Shown here: positions 7,697-16,654 of the stretch, in pieces | Position numbering within the stretch: the stretch's first letter is position 1 | How the letters are laid out: the number at the start of each line of letters is the position of its first letter | Assembly (NCBI RefSeq): GCF_014483895.1 | Contig: NZ_CP059987.1 | Span: 496,001 to 560,000 of the forward strand | From: Protaetiibacter sp. SSC-01 | GTDB taxonomy: Bacteria; Actinomycetota; Actinomycetes; Actinomycetales; Microbacteriaceae | Reading direction: 5' to 3' | DNA: 64,000 bases | The notes under the pieces: model-generated | What the model was told of the DNA's origin: nothing | What the model saw: the letters and a program-made list of their open reading frames with translations, nothing else | Databases searched by the model: none | Position numbers and translations under genes: made by a program

Positions 7697-8535
7697 CCGC
7701 CGCCAAGCTCGGGCGCATCGCCCTCAGCGTGCTCGCGATCGTGCTCGCGATCGTGTGGATCTTCCCCGTCTACTGGATGGCCAACTCGGCGTTCATCTCG
7801 ACCGCGGTGCTGCAGCAGTTCACGCCGCACTTCTTCCCCGGCCAGTACTTCACGACCTCGAACTTCACGGGCGCCGTCGCCGACGGCTCGTTCTTCGGCG
7901 CGCTCGGAATGAGCCTCGCGATCACGCTCATCGTGGTCGTCGTGTGCCTCGTGTTCGCGTTCCTCGGCGCCGTCGCGATCAGCCGCTTCAAGTTCCGCGG
8001 TCGCAAGAGCTTCGTGCTCGCGCTCCTGCTCATCCAGATGCTGCCCGCAGAGGGCCTCTTCATCGCGCAGTACAAGATGGTGTCGTCGGTCGGCCTCCTC
8101 AACACCGTGCTCGGCGTGAGCGTCATCTACATCGCCGCCGTCATCCCCTTCACGGTGTGGATGCTGCGCGGCTTCGTCGCGGGCGTGCCGGCCGAGCTCG
8201 AGGAGGCGGCGATGGTCGACGGCCTCAGCCGCTTCCAGGCGTTCATGCGCATCACGTTCCCGCTGCTCGCGCCGGGACTTGTGGCATCCGGCGTCTACGC
8301 CTTCCTGCAGGCGTGGAACGAGATCACGGTCGCCGTCGTGCTGCTGCCCGCCGAGGCGGCGCAGACGCTGCCGCTCTGGCTGCGCGGCTTCGTGCAGGCG
8401 TCCGCGACGCGCGAGACCGACTGGGGCCAGGTGATGGCCGCGTCGACGATCGTCGCGATCCCCGTCATCATCTTCTTCCTCATCGTGCAGGGACGCATGA
8501 CGAGCGGCATCGTGGGAGGTGCGGTCAAGGGATGA
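7693..8535 (+). CDS. ABC sugar permease 2 (DasC/MalG type)
   Basis: This 280-residue protein starts with GTG at 7693, overlapping the first permease by 4 bp. It has six membrane segments and the coupling loop EEAAMVDGLSRFQAFMRIT around residue 175, typical of MalG-type subunits. With the upstream permease it forms the channel for the sugar bound by the lipoprotein. Its stop overlaps the ATG of the GH3 gene (ATGA), so import and hydrolysis are translationally coupled. Confidence 0.92.
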   Translation: MTAAKLGRIALSVLAIVLAIVWIFPVYWMANSAFISTAVLQQFTPHFFPGQYFTTSNFTGAVADGSFFGALGMSLAITLIVVVVCLVFAFLGAVAISRFKFRGRKSFVLALLLIQMLPAEGLFIAQYKMVSSVGLLNTVLGVSVIYIAAVIPFTVWMLRGFVAGVPAELEEAAMVDGLSRFQAFMRITFPLLAPGLVASGVYAFLQAWNEITVAVVLLPAEAAQTLPLWLRGFVQASATRETDWGQVMAASTIVAIPVIIFFLIVQGRMTSGIVGGAVKG

Positions 8536-9947
8536 CGACCTCCACCCGCGGCGCGGCCCTCCCCACCCTGCTCCCCGGCTTCGTCGGCACCGAACTGCCC
8601 GAGTGGCTCGCCGCGCGCCTGCGCGACGGCCTCGGCGGCGTGTGCCTCTTCGCCGAGAACATCGTGTCGGTCGAGCAGCTGCGCGCCCTCACGACCGCGA
8701 TCCGCGAGGCCAACCCCCGCGCGCTCATCGCGATCGACGAGGAGGGCGGCGACGTCTCCCGCCTCCACGCCGCGACGGGATCGCCCTTCCCCGGCAACGC
8801 CGTGCTCGGGCGCGTCGATGACACGGCCCTCACGGCATCCGTCGGCGCGGCCGTCGCGGCCGAGCTGCGCGCCGCGGGCGTCAACCTCAACTTCGCGCCC
8901 GACGTCGACATCAACTCGAACCCCGACAACCCCGTGATCGGCGTGCGGAGCTTCGGCACCGACCCCGACCTCGTCGCGCGCCACGCGGCGGCGTGGGTCG
9001 AGGCGCACGAGGCCGCGGGCGTGGCCGTGAGCGCGAAGCACTTCCCGGGGCACGGCGACACGAACGCCGATTCGCACCTCGCGCTGCCCGTCGTCGACCT
9101 GCCGCTCGAGGTGCTGCGCGAGCGCGAGCTCGTGCCCTTCGTCGCCGCGATCGCGGCCGGCGCGCGCACGATCATGTCGAGCCACATCCTGCTGCCGCAG
9201 CTCGACGCGGCGCAGCCCGCGACGTTCTCGCCGCGCATCCTGCAGCAGCTGCTGCGCGACGAGCTCGGCTTCGACGGCGTCGTCGTCTCCGACGCGCTCG
9301 ACATGGTGGGCGCCTCGGGCGAGATCGGCATCCCCGCCGCCGCCGTGCGCGCGCTCGCGGGCGGCTGCGACCTGCTCTGCATCGGCACCCGCAACACGGA
9401 TGCGCAGCTCACCGAGATCGAGACGGCGATCGAGGCGGCCCTCGCCTCGGGCGAGCTCGACGAGGCGCGCCTCCAGGACGCGGTCGCGCGCGTCACGACG
9501 CTCGCCGAGTCGCTGCCCGCGGAGCTCGAGGAACAGCCCGAGCCGTACGCGCCCGACCCGGCCCGCATCGCATCCGCGTTCGACGTCGCCGACGGTGTGG
9601 CCCTGCCCGCCGAGGCGCGCATCGTGAGCCTCGAGACCACCGCGAACGTCGCCGTCGGCACCGTGCCGTGGGGCCTCGCGAGCGTCGGCCTCGCACCCGA
9701 GCCGCTGCGCGAGGGCGAGCCGCTGCCCGCATCCGAGGTGCCCTACCTCGTGGTCGGCAAAGACAACCACCGCCGCGCCTGGACGCGCGACATCATCGAC
9801 GCCGCGCGGGCCGCCCAGCCCGGCACGGTCGTCATCGACATGGGCTGGCCCGCACCCGACCGGGCCTACGCCGACATCGCCACCTTCGGGGCGTCGCGCA
9901 GCGTCTCCGCCGCGCTCCGCGAGGTGCTGGACGGGAGAGAACTGTGA
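8532..9947 (+). CDS. Glycoside hydrolase family 3, NagZ-like beta-N-acetylglucosaminidase
   Basis: The 471-residue protein has no signal peptide, so it acts in the cytoplasm on imported sugar. The NagZ/Nag3 signature KHFPGHGDTNADSH begins at Lys169 and contains the Asp-His pair; the nucleophile is Asp254 in VVVSDALDM. Enzymes of this branch release GlcNAc from chitobiose or muropeptides, and some are phosphorylases; the sequence alone does not separate these. The C-terminal 130 residues form an extra domain seen in two-domain GH3 enzymes. ATGA and GTGA overlaps tie it to the permease before it and the kinase after it. Confidence 0.88.
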   Translation: MTTSTRGAALPTLLPGFVGTELPEWLAARLRDGLGGVCLFAENIVSVEQLRALTTAIREANPRALIAIDEEGGDVSRLHAATGSPFPGNAVLGRVDDTALTASVGAAVAAELRAAGVNLNFAPDVDINSNPDNPVIGVRSFGTDPDLVARHAAAWVEAHEAAGVAVSAKHFPGHGDTNADSHLALPVVDLPLEVLRERELVPFVAAIAAGARTIMSSHILLPQLDAAQPATFSPRILQQLLRDELGFDGVVVSDALDMVGASGEIGIPAAAVRALAGGCDLLCIGTRNTDAQLTEIETAIEAALASGELDEARLQDAVARVTTLAESLPAELEEQPEPYAPDPARIASAFDVADGVALPAEARIVSLETTANVAVGTVPWGLASVGLAPEPLREGEPLPASEVPYLVVGKDNHRRAWTRDIIDAARAAQPGTVVIDMGWPAPDRAYADIATFGASRSVSAALREVLDGREL

Positions 9948-10867
9948 GGGTCGGGCTCGACATCGGAGGCACCAAGACGGATGCCGTGGCGGTCGCCGAC
10001 GACGGCACCGTCGCGCACACCCTGCGGCTGCCGACGGGCTTCGGACCGGAGGCGGTCGTCGCGACGGCCGTCGAGGCCGTGCAGCGCGTCTCGGATGCGA
10101 CCGGCACGCCCGTCGCGGACTTCGCGTCGATCGGCATCGGCATCCCCGGCGCCGTCGACCCGCGGGGTCGCGTGACGCACGCCGTCAACCTCGGCCTCGA
10201 CGACCTCGGCCTGGGGGAGGAGCTGCACGCGCGGCTCGGACGCCCCGTGCGCATCGAGAACGACGTCAACGCCGCCGCCGTGGGAGCGTTCCATCTGCGC
10301 GGGCTCGGCTCCGGCCAGTCGATGGCCTACCTCAACCTCGGCACGGGGCTCGCCGCGGGCCTCGTGCTCGGCGGCGAGCTGTGGCGCGGCGTGAGCGGCG
10401 TCGCGGGCGAGATCGGGCACATCCCCGTCGACCCCTCGGGCCCGCTGTGCCCATGCGGTCAGCGCGGCTGCCTCGAGCTTTACGCCTCCGGTTCGGCCGT
10501 CGCGCGGCAGTGGCCGAGCGAGGACCCGCTGCCCGTCGCGGCCCTCTTCGCGGCCGCGGCATCCGGCGACCCCGACGCTGCGGCCGTGCGCGACCGTCTG
10601 CTGCAGGGCGTGGCCGAGGCCGCGCGCCTGCTCGTGCTGACGGTCGACGTCGACGACGTCGTGATCGGCGGCGGCATCAGCCGCCTCGGCGAGCCCCTGC
10701 TCGACGGCGTGCGGTCGGTGATCGCGCGCTGGGAGGCCGTATCGCCGTTCGTCGCCTCGCTCGGACTCGCCGGGCGTCTGAGGCTGCTGCCGCCCGACTT
10801 CCCCGCGGCGGCGGTCGGCGCCGCGCTCGTGGGCGACCCCGAGGCCGAGACCCTGGAGGTGGTGTGA
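9944..10867 (+). CDS. ROK-family sugar kinase, probable N-acetylglucosamine kinase
   Basis: This 307-residue protein starts with GTG overlapping the GH3 stop. It has the ATP motif GLDIGGTKT at the N-terminus, ENDVNAAA in the middle, GEIGHIP with the zinc-ligand His, and the zinc motif CPCGQRGCLE from Cys169. It lacks the DNA-binding domain of the ROK regulator upstream. The kinase would make GlcNAc-6-phosphate from the GH3 product, ready for NagA and NagB; substrate is inferred from the operon. The NagB gene overlaps its stop by one base. Confidence 0.87.
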   Translation: MRVGLDIGGTKTDAVAVADDGTVAHTLRLPTGFGPEAVVATAVEAVQRVSDATGTPVADFASIGIGIPGAVDPRGRVTHAVNLGLDDLGLGEELHARLGRPVRIENDVNAAAVGAFHLRGLGSGQSMAYLNLGTGLAAGLVLGGELWRGVSGVAGEIGHIPVDPSGPLCPCGQRGCLELYASGSAVARQWPSEDPLPVAALFAAAASGDPDAAAVRDRLLQGVAEAARLLVLTVDVDDVVIGGGISRLGEPLLDGVRSVIARWEAVSPFVASLGLAGRLRLLPPDFPAAAVGAALVGDPEAETLEVV

Positions 10868-11652
10868 TGGCCGAGATCGTGATCCTCTCCGGCTCGCCCG
10901 AGGAGGCGAAGGCCGCAGCCGGCGAGCTGGCCGCCGATCTCATCGAGCGCGTCGTGCGCGCCAAGGCGGATGCCGTGCTCGGCCTCGCGACCGGCTCGAC
11001 CCCGCTGCCCGTGTGGAGCGCGCTCGCGCAGCGCGAGCTCGACTGGTCTCGTGTGCGGGGCTTCGCCCTCGATGAGTACGTCGGCCTCCCCGCGGGGCAC
11101 CCCGAGAGCTACCGCGCGGTCATCACGCGCGAAGTCGTCGACACCCTCGGCCTCGAGCCGTCGCTCGTCCACGTGCCTGGGGACGACGGCGGCCCGATCG
11201 AGACCGCGGGCGCACGCTACGAGGCCGCGATCGCCGCGGCCGGGGGTGTCGACATCCAGGTGCTCGGCATCGGGCGCACGGGCCACATCGGCTTCAACGA
11301 GCCGGGGTCGAGCTTCGCCTCGCGCACGCGCGTCAAGACCCTCACCGAGGCGACGCGCGTCGACAACGCGCGCTTCTTCGACTCGATCGACGACGTGCCG
11401 CGGCACTGCCTCACGCAGGGGCTCGGCACGATCCTCGACGCGCGCGAGCTCGTGCTGCTCGCCTTCGGCGAGGCGAAGGCGGATGCCGTGGCCGGGGCCG
11501 TCGAGGGGCCCGTGTCGGCGTCGCTGCCGGGCTCGGCGATCCAGCTGCACCCCGAGGTGACGGTCATCGTCGACGAGGCGGCGGCGTCGAAGCTGCGCTT
11601 CGCCGACTACTACCGCTACGCGTGGGACAACCGGCCCGACTGGGCGCGGTGA
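10867..11652 (+). CDS. nagB: Glucosamine-6-phosphate deaminase
   Basis: The 261-residue length is normal for NagB, which converts glucosamine-6-phosphate to fructose-6-phosphate and ammonia. Motifs are LGLATGSTPLPVW, LDEYVGL (Asp69) and GHIGFNEPGS with His140. One point is odd: where E. coli NagB has Asp141 in GNDGHIAF and B. subtilis has Asn, this protein has Thr138 in GRTGHIGF, so the acid/base network may differ. It is the last gene of the operon and converges on nagA across a repeat pair. Confidence 0.9.
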   Translation: MAEIVILSGSPEEAKAAAGELAADLIERVVRAKADAVLGLATGSTPLPVWSALAQRELDWSRVRGFALDEYVGLPAGHPESYRAVITREVVDTLGLEPSLVHVPGDDGGPIETAGARYEAAIAAAGGVDIQVLGIGRTGHIGFNEPGSSFASRTRVKTLTEATRVDNARFFDSIDDVPRHCLTQGLGTILDARELVLLAFGEAKADAVAGAVEGPVSASLPGSAIQLHPEVTVIVDEAAASKLRFADYYRYAWDNRPDWAR

Positions 11653-11665
11653 TCGGTGATCAGCG

Positions 11666-11758
11666 GGCTGGTTTCGACACGGCCGCTTCGCGGCCTACTC
11701 AACCAGCGAGTCACCCGCTGGTTGAGTAGCGAGCGCAGCGAGCGTGTCGAAACCAGCC
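11666..11758. repeat. GGTTGAGTAG-family repeat pair between nagB and nagA
   Basis: Two 43-bp copies in opposite orientation (11666-11708 and 11716-11758) begin and end with GGCTGGTTTCGACACG or its complement and CGCTGGTTGAGTAG. Their centres differ but each centre is itself palindromic. The position between convergent genes fits a bidirectional terminator-like role. Confidence 0.88.
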
Positions 11759-11765
11759 CCCCTGA

Positions 11766-12899
11766 TCAGCTCAGCCGCCCGCCCGCGGCCCACACGCCCG
11801 TCACGCGGCCGTCCGCGTCGAGCGCCACGGCATCCGCCGCGTAGCCGGGCTCGAGGAGGCCGAGGCGGTCGCCGAAGCCGAGCGCGCGGGCGGGCACGGC
11901 GGTGACGGCTCCCACGGCGTCCGGCCAGGGGAGCCCCACGACGTCGACCGCGCGCCGCAGCGCGGCGTCGAGCGTGAGGGTCGAGCCCGCGATCGTCTGC
12001 GTGCCCGAGAGCAGCGCGAGGCCGTCCTGCACGGTCACGTTGAGCGTGCCGAGGCGGTAGTCGCCGTCTGCGCTCGCCGCCGCGGCCATCGAATCGGTGA
12101 TGAGCGCGACGCGGCCCGGGGCCTCGTCGAGCAGCAGCGCGACGACGGCGTCGTGCACGTGGTGACCGTCGAGGATCACCTCGAGCGTCACGCGCTCGTC
12201 CGAGAGCGCCGCGAGCACGGGCCCCGGCTCGCGGTGGTGGATGCCGTTCATGGCGTTGAAGGCATGTGTCAGGATGCTCGCCCCGCGGTCGAAGGCGCGC
12301 GCGGCCGTCTCGAAGTCGGCCTCGGTGTGCCCGACTGCGACGCGCACGCCCGCGGCGACGAGCGCGTCGATCGCGGCATCCGCTCCGGGCAGCTCGGGCG
12401 CCATCGTGATCTGGCGCAGCGTGCCGTGGCCGGCCGCGATGAGCTGCTCGACGTCGACGAGATCGGGCTCGCGCAGGTAGTCCTCGTGGTGGGCGCCGCG
12501 GCGACCGGGCGCGAGGAATGGCCCCTCGAGGTGCGTGCCGAGCACGAGCGGGTCGGATGCGGCGAGCTCGGCCACCTCGGCGAGGTTCGAGCGCAGCGAG
12601 GCGAGCGGGTTCGCGACGAGCGACACGACCGACCGCGTGACGCCGTGCGCGCGGTGCGCCGCGAGAGCGGATGCGAGCTCCTCGCCGCCGTCGTCGTAGG
12701 CGTGGCCGCCGCCGCCGTGCCCGTGGATGTCGACGAAGCCCGGCACGAGACGCGCGCCAGCGAGATCGACGCGCTCAGCGGCATCCGGGGCCTCGCCCGT
12801 GCCGACAGCGGCGATCGCGTCGCCGTCGAACAGCACCCAGCCGCCGGGGGTCTCGCCGCGCTCGTCGGTCAGCAGCGCATCGTGGAGAAGCAGCGTCAC
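11766..12899 (-). CDS. nagA: N-acetylglucosamine-6-phosphate deacetylase
   Basis: This 377-residue amidohydrolase removes acetate from GlcNAc-6-phosphate, feeding NagB. Visible motifs are the metal-binding VDIHGHGGGG, the GTHLEGPFLAPGRRGAHH catalytic-Glu region, VAVGHTEAD, LTHAFNAMNGIHHREPG and ALITDSMAAA with the catalytic Asp. It starts with GTG at 12899; a TAGGCT box (12906-12911) sits 6 nt upstream and there is no ribosome-binding site, so the mRNA is probably leaderless. It is convergent to nagB and has its own promoter, unlike operons where nagA and nagB are joined. Confidence 0.93.
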   Translation of the reverse strand: MTLLLHDALLTDERGETPGGWVLFDGDAIAAVGTGEAPDAAERVDLAGARLVPGFVDIHGHGGGGHAYDDGGEELASALAAHRAHGVTRSVVSLVANPLASLRSNLAEVAELAASDPLVLGTHLEGPFLAPGRRGAHHEDYLREPDLVDVEQLIAAGHGTLRQITMAPELPGADAAIDALVAAGVRVAVGHTEADFETAARAFDRGASILTHAFNAMNGIHHREPGPVLAALSDERVTLEVILDGHHVHDAVVALLLDEAPGRVALITDSMAAAASADGDYRLGTLNVTVQDGLALLSGTQTIAGSTLTLDAALRRAVDVVGLPWPDAVGAVTAVPARALGFGDRLGLLEPGYAADAVALDADGRVTGVWAAGGRLS

Positions 12900-12920
12900 G
12901 AGTCGAGCCTAGCCAGGTCG

Positions 12921-12960
12921 GGTCTCGAGACGCGTCCGCTGCGCGGGCGTTCCTCGACCA
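12921..12960. repeat. GGTCGAGGAG-family repeat, copy 1
   Basis: This 40-bp element reads GGTCTCGAGACGCG ... TTCCTCGACC and is nearly the reverse complement of the element at 26223-26261. It resembles the GGTTGAGTAG family in layout but has its own sequence. It fills the short gap between the nagA promoter and the purU stop codon. Confidence 0.75.
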
Positions 12961-12970
12961 CCTTCGATTG

Positions 12971-13828
12971 CTAGCGGAAGATGATCGTGCGCACGCCGTC
13001 GAGCAACACGCGGTCCTCGGCGAACCACTTGACGGCCTGCGTGAGCGTGCGGCTCTCCTCGTCCTGCCCGATCGCGACGAGCTCGGCGGGCGTGCGCGTG
13101 TGGTCGACGCGCACGACGTTCTGCTCGATGATGGGCCCTTCGTCGAGATCGCTCGTGACGAAGTGGGCCGTCGCGCCGATGAGCTTCACGCCGCGCGAGT
13201 GCGCCTGCTTGTAGGGGTTCGCGCCCTTGAAGCCCGGCAGGAAGGAGTGGTGGATGTTGATGACCCGGCCCGCGAGCGCCTCGCACAGCTCGGGCGACAG
13301 GATCTGCATGTAGCGCGCGAGCACGACGAGCTCGATGTCGTGCTGCTCGACGACCTCGAGCACGCGCTGCTCGAACGCCTTCTTCTCGTCGGGCGAGGTG
13401 ACGGCGTGCGACTCGAATGGCACGTCGTAGAACGCGGCGAGCTCGCCGAGGTCGGGGTGGTTCGACATGACGAGCGGGATGTCGACGCCCAGCTGGCCGG
13501 CGCGCTGGCGGAACAGCAGGTCGTTGAGGCAGTGGCCCGCCTTCGACACGAGCACGAGGGTGCGAAGGGGGCGGCCGACAACGTCGAGCTGCCACGTCAT
13601 CCCGTAGCGTTCCGTGACCGGCGTGAGCGCGGCCTCGAACGCCTCGCGGCTCGCCGCCGACTCCACCTGGAGGCGCATGAAGAAGGTGCCCGTGTCGTCG
13701 CTCGAGAACTGCTGCGACTCGGTGATGTTGCCCTCGGCCTCCACGATCGCGCCGCTGATGGCGTGCACGATGCCGGGTCGGTCCTCGCACACGAGGGTCA
13801 GGATCCAGTGGGTCGTCTCGGGCGTCAC
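12971..13828 (-). CDS. purU: Formyltetrahydrofolate deformylase
   Basis: The 285-residue protein has an N-terminal ACT domain (about residues 5-75, HWILTLVCEDRPGIVHAISG...) and a formyltransferase-type catalytic domain with NIHHSFLPGFKGANPY and the Asp in TSDLDEGPII. PurU hydrolyses 10-formyl-THF to formate and THF, balancing one-carbon units for purines. The chosen start is GTG at 13828, beginning VTPETTHW, which is where family N-termini begin; the open frame continues far upstream but only antisense to the MFS gene. It lies near glyA and folD, which act on the same cofactor pool. Confidence 0.93.
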   Translation of the reverse strand: MTPETTHWILTLVCEDRPGIVHAISGAIVEAEGNITESQQFSSDDTGTFFMRLQVESAASREAFEAALTPVTERYGMTWQLDVVGRPLRTLVLVSKAGHCLNDLLFRQRAGQLGVDIPLVMSNHPDLGELAAFYDVPFESHAVTSPDEKKAFEQRVLEVVEQHDIELVVLARYMQILSPELCEALAGRVINIHHSFLPGFKGANPYKQAHSRGVKLIGATAHFVTSDLDEGPIIEQNVVRVDHTRTPAELVAIGQDEESRTLTQAVKWFAEDRVLLDGVRTIIFR

Positions 13829-13873
13829 GAGACACCAGCGTAGGGCGTCGCCGCAGGGGCCTAGGCTCGTCTG

Positions 13874-15061
13874 GTGAGTTCGAGCACCAACGGTTTCCCC
13901 TTCTTCCGGCTCCTCGTGCTCACGGGGGCGATCTTCGCATCCGTCTCGAGCGAGTTCCTGCCCACGGGCCTGCTGCCCGAGATGGCGGCCGACCTGGGGG
14001 TGTCGGAGTCGCAGATCGGACTGCTCGTCACCGTGTTCGCCGCGACCGTGGTCATCTCGACCGCCCCGCTCACCGTGCTCACGCGCCGCTACTCGCGCAA
14101 GTGGCTCATGGTCATGCTGCTCGGCATCTTCGCGCTCACCAACGTGCTGTGCGCGATCGCGCCCACCTACTGGTTCCTCGTGGGCGCGCGCATCCTCGGC
14201 GGCCTCGCGCACGGCCTCTTCTGGGCCGTCACGGGCCCCTACGCGGCGCTCCTCGTGCCGCGCCACCAGCTCGCGCGCGCCATCTCGATCACGAACGCGG
14301 GCGGCACGATGGCGTTCATCCTCGGTGTGCCGCTCGGCACGTTCCTCGGGCACGCGCTCGGATGGCGTCTCGCGTTCGCCGCGATGGCCGCGGTCGTCGT
14401 CGTGTTCATGGTGTGCGTCATCGTGTACCTGCCGCCCGTGTCGCACCTCGTGCAGCTCTCGACCGGCGAGATCGCCGTGCCGACGCGCAAGGACCGCTCG
14501 CTGCCCGCCGTCGTCATCGTCTGCCTCACGGTCGTGCTCATCATCACGGGGCACAACATCTTCTACACGTACATCGCGCCGTGGGCGATCCAGGTGGGCG
14601 GCGTCGACGAGGCGGGCGTGAGCGGGCTGCTGTTCGCCTACGGTGCGGCGGGCGCCATCGGTCTCGCGCTCGGAGGCGCCTTCGGCGACCGCTTCCCGCG
14701 CGGCTCGGTCAACGTCGCGCTCGCGGGCGTCGCGCTCAGCATCCTGTTCCTCGCGGCGTTCGGCACCTCGGCGGTTCCGATCGTCATCGGCATGGTGATC
14801 TGGAGCGTGTTCTTCGGCGGCGTGCCCGCCCTCATGCACTCGCGCGTGCTGCACTCGGCGTCGGAGCGCATCCGCGACCTCGCCGCCGCGTGGCTCACGA
14901 CGGCGTTCAACCTCGCGATCGGCGGGGGCGCGCTCATCGGCGGCTTCCTGCTCGACGGCCTCGGCATCCGCGTGCTTCCGTGGGTCGCGGCGGCGGTCAT
15001 CGCGGGCGGGCTCGTGTTCGTCATCGTGACCGACCGCGCGCGCATGGCCGCGCACCGCTAG
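13874..15061 (+). CDS. MFS transporter (DHA1-type drug/sugar exporter)
   Basis: This 395-residue protein has 12 hydrophobic segments and the GRxxRR-type loop sequence LTRRYSRKWLM between helices 2 and 3, with GARILGGLAHGLFWAV in helix 4. The pattern SSEFLPTGLLPEMAADLGVSE (without break) is common in DHA1 exporters such as the arabinose/purine efflux group. Substrate cannot be told. The GTG start follows a TAGGCT box (13862-13867) by 6 nt, indicating a leaderless transcript; it is divergent from purU by 45 bp. Confidence 0.85.
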   Translation: MSSSTNGFPFFRLLVLTGAIFASVSSEFLPTGLLPEMAADLGVSESQIGLLVTVFAATVVISTAPLTVLTRRYSRKWLMVMLLGIFALTNVLCAIAPTYWFLVGARILGGLAHGLFWAVTGPYAALLVPRHQLARAISITNAGGTMAFILGVPLGTFLGHALGWRLAFAAMAAVVVVFMVCVIVYLPPVSHLVQLSTGEIAVPTRKDRSLPAVVIVCLTVVLIITGHNIFYTYIAPWAIQVGGVDEAGVSGLLFAYGAAGAIGLALGGAFGDRFPRGSVNVALAGVALSILFLAAFGTSAVPIVIGMVIWSVFFGGVPALMHSRVLHSASERIRDLAAAWLTTAFNLAIGGGALIGGFLLDGLGIRVLPWVAAAVIAGGLVFVIVTDRARMAAHR

Positions 15062-15082
15062 CAGCCGCGCGCCTCGGCGCGC

Positions 15083-16648
15083 TCAGGGCCAGGGGATGCC
15101 CGCGGGGCGCAGGTAGCGCACGCCCTGCGCGTCCCAGCGGGCGGCGAGGCGGATGAGACGGGGCACGAAGTCGTCGTAGTCGCGCGCGGACTGCGCGGTC
15201 CAGGCGACCTCGGCCATGGCCGCGAGCCGCGGCATCGCCATCTCCTCGACCTCGTCCACCGTGCGAAAGGTCTCGGTCCACAAGGGTGCCTCGACGCCCA
15301 GGATGTCGTCCTCGCCGATGCCGGGCAGCACCGTCGCCGGGTCCCACGCGTAGGCGTCCTCGATCGACGTGAAGCCGTTCGCCCACGTGAGCCCGCGCGG
15401 CGTGAGGAAGTCGTATTTCATGTCGAGGTAGGCGACGTCGGCGGGCGAGACGATGAGCCGACCGCCCTGCTCGACGATCGAGCGCGCCTCGGCGAGGTCG
15501 GCCTCCGAGGGCTCCACGTACCCCCAGTACTGGCCGATCGAGCCTGCGGGCAGCGCGCTCGACTGGCCGATCTGGTGCCAGCCGATGACGGTCTTACCGG
15601 TGCCCGCTGCGATGCGGGCCGCGCGCGTCACGAAGTACTCGTAGTCGTCGGCGGAGGTGGCGTGCGACTCGTCGCCGCCGATGTGCAGGTAGGGCCCGGG
15701 CGTGAGCTCGGCGAGCTCCGTTAGCACGTTTTCGACGAAGGCGTAGGTGACCTCAGACCGGGTGTCGAGCGTGGAGAACCCCACCTCGATGCCCGTGTAG
15801 GGCTTCGCGACCGTCCCGTCGGGGTTCAGTTCGGCGAGCGAGGCGAGCGCCGCGTTGGTGTGCCCCGGCATGTCGATCTCGGGCACGACGGTGATGAAGC
15901 GATCGGCCGCCGCCGCGACGATGCGGCGGTAGTCGTCTTTCGTGTAGAAGCCGCCCGGGTCGCTGTCGACCGCGTACCGCCCGCCGATCTCGGTGAGCTC
16001 CGGGTGGGCGTCGATCGCGATGCGCCAGCCCTGATCGTCGGTGAGGTGCAGGTGCAGCACATTGATCTTGAGCGACGCGAGCCGGTCGAGGTATCGCTCG
16101 ACGTCGTCGACCGAGAAGAAGTGGCGCGCGACGTCGAGCATCGCGCTGCGGTACGCGAAGCGCGGGGCGTCGTGGATCGCGACCGCGGGCACCTCGCCGT
16201 CGGCACCCGGCGCGGGCAGTTGCAGAAGCGACTGCACCGCCCAGAACGCGCCCGCCGCATCACCCGCCTCGACGCTGATGCCCGTCGCGCCCACCTCGAT
16301 GCGATGCTCCTCCGGCGCGAGCGCGGTGTCGAGGGCGAAGCGGATGCGCGGCTCGTCGCCGCCCGTCGGCAGCGCGATCCCCGTGCGCTCGGCGACGGCC
16401 TCGGCGTACGCGGCGACCACGGGCTCGAGCGACGGGTCGTCCGCGGCGATGCCCGTGGCATCCGTCAGCACGAAAGGTGGGTCGTCGCGCAGCTCGAGCT
16501 CGAGCGGCGCCGGCACGATCGACGGCACGGTGGGGGCGGATGCGTGCGGCGACAGGGAACCGGATGTCGCGCTCAGCGTCATCACCACCAGACCGGCCGC
16601 CGCGAGCACCGCGATCCCCGCGAGGCCGATCGTGGTCGCGGGGCGCAC
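15083..16648 (-). CDS. Secreted GH20 beta-N-acetylhexosaminidase
   Basis: The 521-residue protein has an N-terminal hydrophobic signal/anchor (about residues 8-26), a GH20b-like region (45-150) and a catalytic GH20 barrel with HLHLTDDQGWRI, PEIDMPGHTNAAL and the catalytic pair Asp326-Glu327 in HIGGDESH. It cleaves terminal GlcNAc or GalNAc from chitin oligomers or glycans outside the cell. The products suit the importer at 5.3-8.5 kb. It starts with GTG; the glyA riboswitch promoter lies divergently only a few bases away. Confidence 0.92.
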   Translation of the reverse strand: MRPATTIGLAGIAVLAAAGLVVMTLSATSGSLSPHASAPTVPSIVPAPLELELRDDPPFVLTDATGIAADDPSLEPVVAAYAEAVAERTGIALPTGGDEPRIRFALDTALAPEEHRIEVGATGISVEAGDAAGAFWAVQSLLQLPAPGADGEVPAVAIHDAPRFAYRSAMLDVARHFFSVDDVERYLDRLASLKINVLHLHLTDDQGWRIAIDAHPELTEIGGRYAVDSDPGGFYTKDDYRRIVAAAADRFITVVPEIDMPGHTNAALASLAELNPDGTVAKPYTGIEVGFSTLDTRSEVTYAFVENVLTELAELTPGPYLHIGGDESHATSADDYEYFVTRAARIAAGTGKTVIGWHQIGQSSALPAGSIGQYWGYVEPSEADLAEARSIVEQGGRLIVSPADVAYLDMKYDFLTPRGLTWANGFTSIEDAYAWDPATVLPGIGEDDILGVEAPLWTETFRTVDEVEEMAMPRLAAMAEVAWTAQSARDYDDFVPRLIRLAARWDAQGVRYLRPAGIPWP

Positions 16649-16654
16649 ATCCGG

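Noticed and set aside
12971-15055. Very long minus-strand frame ending in purU
   Set aside because: Its first 409 codons are antisense to the MFS gene, are rich in Arg/Asp/Glu as shadow frames are, and the purU domains begin only at 13828.
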